The notes below the pieces were generated by a model. That model worked only from the letters and a program-made list of their open reading frames with translations, did no database searches and had not been told where the DNA came from. Below are positions 1 to 6,321 of a stretch of 10,562 bases of DNA, in pieces (the first letter of the stretch is position 1; every line of letters starts with the position of its first letter). The stretch is from CAYSHJ01 sp964589725 (GTDB taxonomy: Bacteria > Planctomycetota > Planctomycetia > Planctomycetales > Planctomycetaceae). The translations under genes and the position numbers were made by a program. The stretch covers positions 1 through 10,562 of the forward strand of contig CAZPUJ010000633.1 of NCBI GenBank assembly GCA_964589725.1. Reading direction: 5' to 3'.

Positions 1-123
1 CGACGCTTCGCGATCACCCGACTCAAACATCATCCGCTTAACGAAAGCCTCCGAGGCAAAATGCAAATCGCCGGCTGGAACAACGACTTCCTCGCCCAAG
101 TCCTAACAGGCCACTACCTTTGA
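1..123 (+). CDS. C-terminal end of a transposase, ISAs1-like (partial)
   Basis: This open frame enters from the left edge and ends at TGA 121-123, leaving 40 residues. The visible tail has an RRFAIT segment, then a basic stretch (KHHPLNESLRGK), then AGWNNDFLAQVLTG. From memory, this pattern of a basic helix, an (A)GW(D/N)-D(F/Y)L motif and a short hydrophobic end is typical of the C-termini of ISAs1/H-repeat family DDE transposases. The catalytic residues would lie to the left of the window, so activity cannot be judged. The stop is followed within about 15 bases by sequence coding for a MetE-like protein, which suits the end of an insertion element. The family call rests on a short tail and could be wrong; the alternative is an unrelated gene end. 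Confidence 0.55.
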   Translation, partial: RRFAITRLKHHPLNESLRGKMQIAGWNNDFLAQVLTGHYL

Positions 124-138
124 TATGCGCTGGCCGTG
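1..138 (+). mobile_element. Right end of an insertion sequence (ISAs1-like), partial
   Basis: The transposase stop at 121-123 is followed by tatgcgctggccgtg (124-138), which could be the right terminal inverted repeat; as I recall, ISAs1-type ends often finish in something like GCCCTG. Homology to a MetE-like protein begins at once after it, at GAC ATT TTG CAG (139 onward). The left end, the inverted-repeat partner and any target duplication are outside the window, so the exact boundary is inferred. Confidence 0.45.
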
Positions 139-723
139 GACATTTTGCAGCTTGATGATCCGGCGCTGACCTATTTTTGTGATGCGGCGCTGGTGGCTGG
201 CCAGACTCACGATGAGCGGTTGCGGCGTGTGTGGGACATTGATCGCGAGCTGCCGTTGGCGGTGGCGGCGCTCAACCGGATTGTTGACAGCCTGTCAGCC
301 GAGGTGCATTTGCATTGTTGCCACAGCGTGTATAGACGCCGCAGCGATGTCAGCGGCAACTACAAACCGCTGTTGCCTCGGCTGCAAGAATTGCATGTCG
401 ATCGAATCAATCTGGAGTTCGCGTACCAAGGCACCGGCGAACTGAGCGATCTGACGTTGCTGCCGACGCATCTGGCCGCCGGTTTGGGAGTGATCGACGT
501 CCGCAGCGAGCGACTGCAATCGGTCGAGCAGATCGAACAACTGGCGATGGCCGGCGCGGCGGTCATCGCTCCCGACCGAATTGCGCTGAATCCGGACTGC
601 GGTTTCGCTCCCGACGCGGGCGAACCACCGACTATCGACGAAGCGTATGAGAAATTGAAACGGCTCGTCACCGCGGCACAACGTCTGCGCGCGCAATTTC
701 CCTTGGCCAACCGACTGGCGTAA
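136..723 (+). pseudogene. MetE-like (cobalamin-independent methionine synthase family) C-terminal fragment
   Basis: The 195-residue frame matches the C-terminal half of the COG0620/MetE-like methyltransferase fold, whose full-length small members run to about 350-380 residues. It opens with DILQLDDPALTYFCD, which in intact proteins is an internal strand near the middle. The likely zinc/thiol ligands are all present: the HxC pair in HLHCC (H60, C62), the Glu in NLEFA (E94) and the Cys in NPDCGF (C155). GVIDVRSER (about 118-126) corresponds to the conserved region before the last ligand. The only start is GTG 136 with no Shine-Dalgarno sequence. Upstream, in the same frame, are the TGA at 121 and a transposase tail. 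I infer that an insertion sequence removed or displaced the N-terminal half. The remainder has no frameshift or stop, so the event looks recent. Expression and substrate (homocysteine or another thiol) are unknown. Confidence 0.7.
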
Positions 724-767
724 ACCCGCCATTGCGCAACTGAGGTAACGCGAAGCGAACAACGCCG

Positions 768-784
768 GGAGATTGACGATCTCC
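768..784. other. Small hairpin at the gyrB stop
   Basis: GGAGAT and ATCTCC form a 6-bp stem around a TGACG loop in the 60-base gap between the converging MetE fragment and gyrB. It overlaps the first base of the gyrB stop codon. No T-run follows on either strand, so it is at best a weak or factor-assisted 3' end signal. Confidence 0.25.
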
Positions 785-3303
785 TATACGTCCAAGTCCT
801 TGACATCCAGCGCGTGTTTCTCGATGAACTCGCGGCGGGGTTCGACGTGGTCGCCCATCAGGATGCGGAACATCTCGTCGGCAGCGGCTCCGTCTTGCAT
901 CGTGACTTGCAGCAGCGTGCGTGTTTCGACGTTCATGGTGGTGGCCCAGAGTTCTTCGGCGTCCATTTCACCCAGACCTTTGAAGCGGGTGATTTTTTTT
1001 CCTTTCTCACCGAGCTTGCGGAGGGCGGTCAATAGCTCGCGAATACTTGGCAGGCGGACGGTGCCGCTCGCGTTTTCGATGTGGAAGGGGAAGTACGGTT
1101 CGCCGTTGCGATTGCCGGCGGGCAGCAGGTCTTTCATCGCGAGGGCGAACGCCTTCAGCTCGCGCAGCGTTTCGTTGATCACGCGGACTTCGTGCAGGTC
1201 CATGATTTGGAGCATCGCGCCGCCGGCCGGCTTCGGAACGGTCTTATCGGACGACGTCTTGCTATCACCATTCGCTGGCGGCGTGCTCGCGACGGTGGTT
1301 GCTGAGTCGGCCACCGTGAACTCTTCACCACGTCGGTGTTCTTCGGCGGCAAGGAACTGGTCGAGTTCATCCTTCGCGGCGAACCAGTGTTGGTCTTTGC
1401 CGACGAAGACTCGATAGCGTGGCAAGCTGCCCTCCGCGCTGAGGTGATGCGTCGCGAGATGTCGCAGGTCGATGCCGCGGCGTTCCATCGTTTGTAGCGG
1501 TTCGGCGAGCCGGCGAATGAGGCTGACCAGCTTTCGCAGAGAGTCGCCATCCACGCGGCGGCCGTCTTCGAGCACGACGACGCTTTCTTCCAGCCCGATG
1601 TCGATCAACTCGCCCATCATCTGCTCGTTCGTTTGGACGTAGCGGCTTTTTCCCTTCTGTTCGACTTTGTAGAGCGGCGGCTGAGCGATGTAGATGCAGC
1701 CGTTCTCGACCAGCTTGCGCATGTGACGGAACAAAAACGTCAGCAGCAACGTGCGAATGTGGCTGCCGTCGACGTCGGCATCCGTCATCAAGATCAGCTT
1801 GCCATAACGTCGCGAGTTGACGTCTTCCATCTCCGCGCCGGGCGGGATGCCGATCGCCTTGAAGATGTTGACGATTTCGAGATTGTCGAGAACCTTGACG
1901 AGCTGCGCTTTCTCGACATTCAGAATCTTGCCTCGCAACGGCAAGATCGCCTGCGTGTTCGAGTCTCGTCCCGTGTCAGCCGATCCGCCGGCCGAGTCAC
2001 CTTCCACGAGATACAGCTCGGTCAGGTTGAGGTCATGGCTGCGGCAGTCGCGCAACTTTTCGGGCAGCCCGCCGGTCGTGAGTCCGCCCTTTTTGCGGAC
2101 CATCTCGCGCGCTTTGCGAGCCGCCTCACGCGCCTCGGCCGCGCGCAGGCCCTTCGTCAACAGGATCTTGGCGGTCTGCGGGTTCTCTTCAAGAAATGTG
2201 TTGAGCGCGTCGTGCACGACCGACGTGACGATGCCTTCGACTTCACCGTTACTGAGCTTCGTCTTGGTTTGACCCTCGAACTGCGGCGTGGGCACGAGGA
2301 CAGAGATGATCGCAGCCAGACCTTCGCGGAAGTCGTCGCCGTTCGGCGTGAAGTCTTTGAAGATGTTGTTCTTCTTGCCGTAGTTGTTGAACACGCGAGT
2401 GAGTGCGTTCTTGAAGCCGGTTAGGTGCGTGCCCCCCTCGATGTTGTTGATGTTGTTGGCGAAGGCTCGAATGTTTTCGGAGAAGCCGTCGTTGTACTGC
2501 ATCGTGACTTCAACCTGGACGTCGTCTTGCTCTGCCTTGATGTGGATGACTTCGGTGTGAATCGGCTTATCAGTGCGGTTGAGGAACTTCACGAACTCGA
2601 CTAGGCCATCTTCGTAGTGAAACTCCTCGGACTGTCCGTTACGCTCATCCGAGAGCCGGATGCGGAGGCCGGCGTTGAGGAACGTCAGCTCCTGCAGGCG
2701 TTTGGCCAGCACGTCGAAGTGGAGTTTTGTGTCTGGAAAGATTTGATGGTCCGGCTGGAATGTGACTTTGGTCCCGGTGGTGTCGCTCTTGCCGAGCTTC
2801 TGCAAGCCATGCACGAGTTCCCCGCGAGCGAATTCCATCGTCCAGACATGCCCCTCTCGCCGGATTTCGACTTCCAGCCACTCGGCACACGCATTGACTG
2901 CCGTGATACCGACGCCGTGCAACCCGCCGGTCCCGGTCTTGTAGCCACCCTTTCGGTCAAACTTGCCGCCGGCGTGAATCTCGGTGAAGACGACTTCGAG
3001 TGCTGACTTGCCCCCTTGATCGGCCATCGCGCCCACTGGGATGCCGCGGCCATCATCAATCACCGTCGCGCTGCCGTCGGCGTTGACCTTCACCGTAATC
3101 GTGGTGGCATAGCCGTTGACCGCCTCATCAATCGAGTTATCAACTACCTCAAAGACGAGATGGTGCAACCCACGCGACGCCCGATCGCCGATGTACATGT
3201 CCGGCCGCAGCCTAATACCCGCGATCCCTTTGAGGGCTTGGATTTGGCTTTCGTCGTATTCACCGGCAGAGCCTGTTGGCGTCGCGGGATTAGGTTCGCT
3301 CAT
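784..3303 (-). CDS. gyrB: DNA gyrase subunit B
   Basis: GyrB is the ATPase and TOPRIM subunit of DNA gyrase, which with GyrA introduces negative supercoils. The 839-residue product shows, in order: the GHKL ATPase domain with NSIDEA (56-61), DDGRGIP (83-89) and GTGGLHGVG (124-132); the transducer domain with QTKTKLSN (about 344-351); the TOPRIM domain with EGDSAGG (about 433-439), PLRGKILNVEKA and the metal-binding MTDADVDGSHI (about 505-515); and the C-terminal RFKGLGEMD (about 772-780). EGDSAGG and QTKTKL favour GyrB, though ParE can look similar. The protein is longer than many GyrBs. About 200 residues (roughly 555-765) sit inside the TOPRIM/tail region, as in E. coli-type GyrB, and include a Ser/Thr/Ala/Pro-rich linker near 660-695. 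The start is ATG 3301-3303, preceded by AAAGGAAGAA, a good ribosome site. It is the last gene of the dnaN-dciA-gyrB run, 37 bases after dciA. Confidence 0.97.
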   Translation of the reverse strand: MSEPNPATPTGSAGEYDESQIQALKGIAGIRLRPDMYIGDRASRGLHHLVFEVVDNSIDEAVNGYATTITVKVNADGSATVIDDGRGIPVGAMADQGGKSALEVVFTEIHAGGKFDRKGGYKTGTGGLHGVGITAVNACAEWLEVEIRREGHVWTMEFARGELVHGLQKLGKSDTTGTKVTFQPDHQIFPDTKLHFDVLAKRLQELTFLNAGLRIRLSDERNGQSEEFHYEDGLVEFVKFLNRTDKPIHTEVIHIKAEQDDVQVEVTMQYNDGFSENIRAFANNINNIEGGTHLTGFKNALTRVFNNYGKKNNIFKDFTPNGDDFREGLAAIISVLVPTPQFEGQTKTKLSNGEVEGIVTSVVHDALNTFLEENPQTAKILLTKGLRAAEAREAARKAREMVRKKGGLTTGGLPEKLRDCRSHDLNLTELYLVEGDSAGGSADTGRDSNTQAILPLRGKILNVEKAQLVKVLDNLEIVNIFKAIGIPPGAEMEDVNSRRYGKLILMTDADVDGSHIRTLLLTFLFRHMRKLVENGCIYIAQPPLYKVEQKGKSRYVQTNEQMMGELIDIGLEESVVVLEDGRRVDGDSLRKLVSLIRRLAEPLQTMERRGIDLRHLATHHLSAEGSLPRYRVFVGKDQHWFAAKDELDQFLAAEEHRRGEEFTVADSATTVASTPPANGDSKTSSDKTVPKPAGGAMLQIMDLHEVRVINETLRELKAFALAMKDLLPAGNRNGEPYFPFHIENASGTVRLPSIRELLTALRKLGEKGKKITRFKGLGEMDAEELWATTMNVETRTLLQVTMQDGAAADEMFRILMGDHVEPRREFIEKHALDVKDLDV

Positions 3304-3346
3304 GAACTTCTTCCTTTGTGGGCGTGGACCGCATTGGCAATGTGGC

Positions 3347-3709
3347 CTACTGCTTGAGGTCCGTCTTCAGCCGAAATTTGAGTTCTCGAATTTTTAGATG
3401 CGAGTGTTGTTGCTGAAGTGTTTCCAGCAACTTCGCTTTGTGAAAGCTGGCCAATTCACTGAGAATAGCCGTGTTCGCCACGCCGACTTCCAATACTCCG
3501 CGAGTCAAACTGATCACGGCCGAGCAGCGACTGATGTTGTCGCCCGCGACGCTTTTCCACGCTTGTTCCAACTGTTCGTTGCCGTGAACTCGCGCCAGGC
3601 CCTTCAGAGCGATCAGTTCGGACAACACCTTCGCCAGTGGTTGCGGGTCAGCTGTTCGTCTACCGACGGCCTGAAATCCTCGTAAATCGGCATAGGGGTC
3701 ATGCGGCAT
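3347..3709 (-). CDS. dciA: DUF721 / DciA-like replicative helicase loader
   Basis: The 120-residue protein carries the DUF721 pattern: a central AWKSVAG (canonically W..VVG), then ISRCSAVISLTRGVLEVGV (the strand-forming 'I...T.P..L..G.L.V.V' region), ILSELASFHKAKLLETL (canonically 'aqeL..l...ll..L') and a terminal IRELKFRL. DUF721 proteins of the DciA type are the ancestral loaders or partners of the replicative helicase DnaB. Placement between dnaN and gyrB fits this and is common for the family. The ATG chosen (3707-3709) lies 4 bases after the dnaN TGA. An in-frame GTG at 3722-3724 would add five residues and overlap dnaN by 11 bases. Neither has a clear Shine-Dalgarno sequence, so translational coupling to dnaN is likely and the start is uncertain. 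Family assignment is by motif; loader function is inferred. Confidence 0.8.
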   Translation of the reverse strand: MPHDPYADLRGFQAVGRRTADPQPLAKVLSELIALKGLARVHGNEQLEQAWKSVAGDNISRCSAVISLTRGVLEVGVANTAILSELASFHKAKLLETLQQQHSHLKIRELKFRLKTDLKQ

Positions 3710-3713
3710 TTTG

Positions 3714-4826
3714 TCAACGATCACGCGACAGCGGCATCACGACGTAGATGTAACCGTCTTCTGTCTTCAGCACCGCCGCACTGTCCGAATCCGTCAAGCA
3801 GACTTTCACCGAGGAGGCCGGGTCGAGAATTCGCAAAAACTCGACGACGTACCTCGGGTCGAATGTGATCGTGACTGGTTCGCCGTCGTAGCTCGTCGGC
3901 ATTTCCACCTTTGATTGTCCGACGTCCGCCGCGATGCTCGTCAGCCGGAGCACTCCTTTCGCAAACTCGAAATCGACGCCGCGGCTCTCTTCACTAGTGA
4001 CGATTTGTGCCTGCCGCACCACCGATTGAAAGGGTCCAACCGGTAGAACGATTTCTACATTCGTCGAGGACGGGATCACGTCCCCGTATTTTGGAAAACG
4101 ACCTTCGACCAGGCGGCTGTAGATCGTCGAGTTGCCACTCTTTACGAGCACACTGTTCGGGTAAATGGCTACATAAACGTCTTGATCAGACTCCACAATG
4201 CTGCGTTCGATCAAAGCGAGCGCCTTGGACGGCAACACGGGATGAGTCGTTCGCGGCTCGATCTGTCCGACCGAAGTACAGCTTGTGCTGACGACCGCCA
4301 AGCGCCGACTGTCCGTAGCGGCCATCGTCAACTTGTTTTCTGAGAACTCCATCAACACTCCACCTAGGGCATATCGCGTACTCTCGGTATCCGTCGCGAA
4401 GACCGTGCGTCGAATCATTTCCTTAAACGATGCCGACGGAATGATGTAATAACTCTGTGCATCAAACGCTTGCACTGGCGGAAACTCAGCGGGGTCTTCG
4501 GCAGACAATCGGAACTCACTTTGCCCCGCCCGAATCCAGACCGCCTTTTCGGCGACTTCCAGATCGATACCTTCGGACTGAACTTCTCGCAAAATGGCGA
4601 TCACACGATCCTTGGGCAGCAGCACCTCGCCGGCCGAGTCGGTTTCCACCCCAGGAATTTCATAGCGAATACCCACCTCCTGATCGGTGCCGACAAGCAT
4701 CGCCTTGCCACCGCTGACTTGCAGCTTGACGTTTCGCAAAATGTCCTTGGGAGTTCGTGACGGAACGACACCGCTGACGATTTGAAACGCGTTGGCCAAA
4801 GATTGCCGTTGAGAGTGAAGCTTCAT
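3714..4826 (-). CDS. dnaN: DNA polymerase III beta subunit (sliding clamp)
   Basis: The 370-residue product is the ring-forming processivity clamp, which holds DNA polymerase III on DNA and is loaded by the clamp-loader complex. Its length matches the family (366 in E. coli), with three clamp domains of about 120 residues each. Visible hallmarks are the N-terminal L..A...V..VV..RT..DIL.N, the VLLPKDR segment, the SEFRLSAEDPAEFPP region, SRLVEGRFPKYGDVIP near residue 235, and the C-terminal YVVMPL, almost identical to the classical end that lines the hydrophobic protein-binding pocket. The start is ATG 4824-4826; upstream there is only a weak GGGA about 8 bases before the start codon, so the ribosome site is poor. 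dnaN lies downstream of the dnaA-like gene across a 334-base gap and is followed at once by dciA, suggesting a dnaN-dciA-gyrB operon. Confidence 0.96.
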   Translation of the reverse strand: MKLHSQRQSLANAFQIVSGVVPSRTPKDILRNVKLQVSGGKAMLVGTDQEVGIRYEIPGVETDSAGEVLLPKDRVIAILREVQSEGIDLEVAEKAVWIRAGQSEFRLSAEDPAEFPPVQAFDAQSYYIIPSASFKEMIRRTVFATDTESTRYALGGVLMEFSENKLTMAATDSRRLAVVSTSCTSVGQIEPRTTHPVLPSKALALIERSIVESDQDVYVAIYPNSVLVKSGNSTIYSRLVEGRFPKYGDVIPSSTNVEIVLPVGPFQSVVRQAQIVTSEESRGVDFEFAKGVLRLTSIAADVGQSKVEMPTSYDGEPVTITFDPRYVVEFLRILDPASSVKVCLTDSDSAAVLKTEDGYIYVVMPLSRDR

Positions 4827-5160
4827 AATGAATCCCGATTGAAGGAGATTTATGTCGCGATGAGTGGTTCTGTGTTTCTGAGAAGAAATCTTAAGAAGTC
4901 AGTCGTCGTCGTATCAGTAACGTTGAAAATTGTGAGTCATTTAGAACATGAATCAGGAAGTGAAGAATAGCGAAAAACTTAGCGTCTCACAACGACGGAA
5001 AACCGACGTCAATAACGTGTGGAAAGCCTGTGGAACGTGGTCAAAATCAGCGGTGAAAACAATCGTTTTCGTGATCAAGTCTGGGAGGTAGAAATGTCCC
5101 GTGGGGAAGAGTTCATAGACTTCACAGGTCGTCAACAACTTGGCGACACAAGCCGTGTGT
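4827..5160. other. Candidate oriC / regulatory gap between dnaA and dnaN
   Basis: This 334-base stretch has no convincing gene. It lies between the dnaA-like gene and dnaN, a classical site for a bacterial chromosome origin and for the dnaN promoter. The part nearer dnaN (about 4880-4985) is visibly richer in A and T than the flanking genes and could be the unwinding element. The part nearer dnaA holds two DnaA-box-like sites (5018-5037). A GTC triplet run (about 4903-4911) sits within the AT-richer part. I could not define a -10/-35 pair for dnaN. Origin function is inferred from position and these weak motifs only. Confidence 0.45.
5018..5037 (-). promoter_or_regulatory. Two DnaA-box-like 9-mers, 11 bases apart
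   Basis: On the minus strand the sites read CTTTCCACA (5018-5026) and CGTTCCACA (5029-5037). Both share the TTCCACA core; the first differs from the consensus TTATCCACA only at its first and third bases. Their starts are 11 bases apart, about one helical turn, which would place bound DnaA on the same face. Both are imperfect, and binding is inferred. Confidence 0.4.
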
Positions 5161-6174
5161 TCACTGGCTTCTCAGCGTCGGCTTGAGTGTTGCTTGCATG
5201 CGATCAAGCCGCTGCCGAAGCGTCGGGTCTTGTCGCAGCCGCTCGTCAAGTCGTCGGCAGGCATGTAGTACGGAAGAATGTTGACGCTCAAAGAATTGAC
5301 CCAGCCTGGCGAAGGACATACCGCTCAACTTGCGGCAAAGCCACATTGCACATTGTCGGGGTAGGACGAGCGATTGAGCACGGCGACGAGACTTCAGCGC
5401 AGACCAAGTGACGCCAAACTCGGCGGCGACGGTGCGCACCACCGTTTGAGGCGTCACGCTCGTCGAAGGGATATCGCGACGAAGCAGTTCCTCGACGACA
5501 GCCCGATCGAGTGGTCGACGTCGTTCGGGAAGTTGCGTGATGACGCCCAACAGCTCCCGCGGCGAAACGGGCAGTGACTCCGCCAGCAACGCGAGGGCGT
5601 CTCGCAAGAACGTCAGCTTCCGTTGCTGAGCGAAATACCGCAACAACTCAGCCCGGCTGTCTGCACCTGGCTGTTCCAGCACGACGATCGTCCCGCCGCG
5701 GAAGCGGTTCACGAGCTTTGCGGACGAAAAACCGTCGAGCTGTCCTGGCATTTTCACGCTGCTGACGATGACGTCATGTCCGTGAGCGAGCAATTCGTCG
5801 ATCGTAGCCAATAATTGCTGCTGGCTTTGTGGACGGGCCTGTAAGGCGTGAAGATCCTCGCACACGAATAACGACGCCGAACGGAATCGATCTTGAAACT
5901 CCGCGATCTGGTCTCGATCCGAAGCTTCGGCGAGTTGAGCTGCGAACTCGCTGGCGGTTACGACGGTGAGTTGCCCAGTCGCGACGTCGCTGAAGTGGGC
6001 TCTGAGAAACTCGCGAATCAACGCCGACTTTCCGCAGCCAGCTGGTCCGACGAGATACAACAACCGGCCTTTGCCCAGCCGAACCAGTCGAGCCAATCGG
6101 CTCAAAGCCGTGCGCGCCAGTCGCTGTTCGGCGATCGGCAACAGCGAATCGCGGTCGGCTAGTGAGTTTGTCAC
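5161..6174 (-). CDS. dnaA: Short DnaA-like replication initiator
   Basis: The 337-residue product resembles DnaA domains III and IV, the AAA+ ATPase plus the helix-turn-helix that binds origin boxes. Walker A is GPAGCGKS (43-50). Walker B is LFVCEDLHAL (102-111), where classical DnaA has a double Asp. A probable arginine finger lies in NRF (156-158), and sensor 2 is SPRELLG (204-210). Domain IV spans about 240-330, with LPRQCAMWLCRKLSGMSFARLGQFF, very close to the DnaA signature (canonically 'lpRQvAMYLcRelT..Sl.eIG..Fg'). The signature box GRDHSTV is changed to ERQHSSV (about 296-301). There is no recognisable domain I or II; classical DnaA is about 450 residues. I chose GTG 6172-6174 because AAAGGAA lies 6 bases upstream. 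A longer frame from ATG 6301-6303 would translate the palindromic repeat into Gly/Pro-rich sequence and is unlikely. It precedes dnaN. A second, full-length dnaA elsewhere cannot be ruled out. Confidence 0.85.
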   Translation of the reverse strand: MTNSLADRDSLLPIAEQRLARTALSRLARLVRLGKGRLLYLVGPAGCGKSALIREFLRAHFSDVATGQLTVVTASEFAAQLAEASDRDQIAEFQDRFRSASLFVCEDLHALQARPQSQQQLLATIDELLAHGHDVIVSSVKMPGQLDGFSSAKLVNRFRGGTIVVLEQPGADSRAELLRYFAQQRKLTFLRDALALLAESLPVSPRELLGVITQLPERRRPLDRAVVEELLRRDIPSTSVTPQTVVRTVAAEFGVTWSALKSRRRAQSLVLPRQCAMWLCRKLSGMSFARLGQFFERQHSSVLHACRRLDERLRQDPTLRQRLDRMQATLKPTLRSQ

Positions 6175-6180
6175 GTGTTG

Positions 6181-6187
6181 TTCCTTT
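6181..6187 (-). promoter_or_regulatory. Ribosome binding site deciding the dnaA start
   Basis: On the minus strand AAAGGAA lies 6 bases before GTG 6172-6174. It sits just outside the palindromic repeat, so it supports a start that excludes the repeat from the protein. Confidence 0.6.
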
Positions 6188-6190
6188 GGT

Positions 6191-6299
6191 TCCCTCTCCC
6201 CCGCCGCGGGGGAGAGGGTTAGGGTGAGGGGGCCGAGCGATTCACCGGCCCACGAAGCCCCCTCACCCCGGCCCTCTCCCCCGCCGCGGGGGAGAGGGA
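6191..6299. repeat. Near-perfect palindromic element (MITE/REP-like)
   Basis: Two 42-base arms (6191-6232 and 6258-6299) are reverse complements at 39 of 42 positions; the only differences are TTA versus CCG. Each arm contains its own perfect 12-bp hairpin with a 3-base loop (6192-6218 and 6272-6298; stem CCCTCTCCCCCG), so the unit can fold as a cruciform with side hairpins. The centre (6233-6257) is unique sequence. It lies between the cysteine desulfurase stop and the dnaA ribosome site. It may be a non-autonomous mobile repeat, and might also act as a transcription barrier or 3' end for the desulfurase. A 15-base block (6210-6224) recurs exactly at 7088-7102. Confidence 0.9.
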
Positions 6300-6321
6300 G
6301 CAAGGCTGCGACTTCGCCGCG

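Noticed and set aside
768..784. Hairpin as an intrinsic terminator of gyrB
   Set aside because: The stem is short and no T-run follows on the minus strand; kept only as a weak structure.
1633..2424. Long plus-strand frame inside gyrB
   Set aside because: It is the antisense shadow of well-conserved GyrB coding sequence, with no family resemblance.
6175..6303. Longer DnaA start at ATG 6301-6303, adding 43 residues
   Set aside because: The added part is the translation of the palindromic repeat (Gly/Pro/Arg/Glu-rich), and a good ribosome site lies just before GTG 6174.
6180..6305. CRISPR array from the repeated GC-rich blocks
   Set aside because: There are only two copies in inverted orientation with one short centre, which is a palindromic element and not an array of direct repeats.
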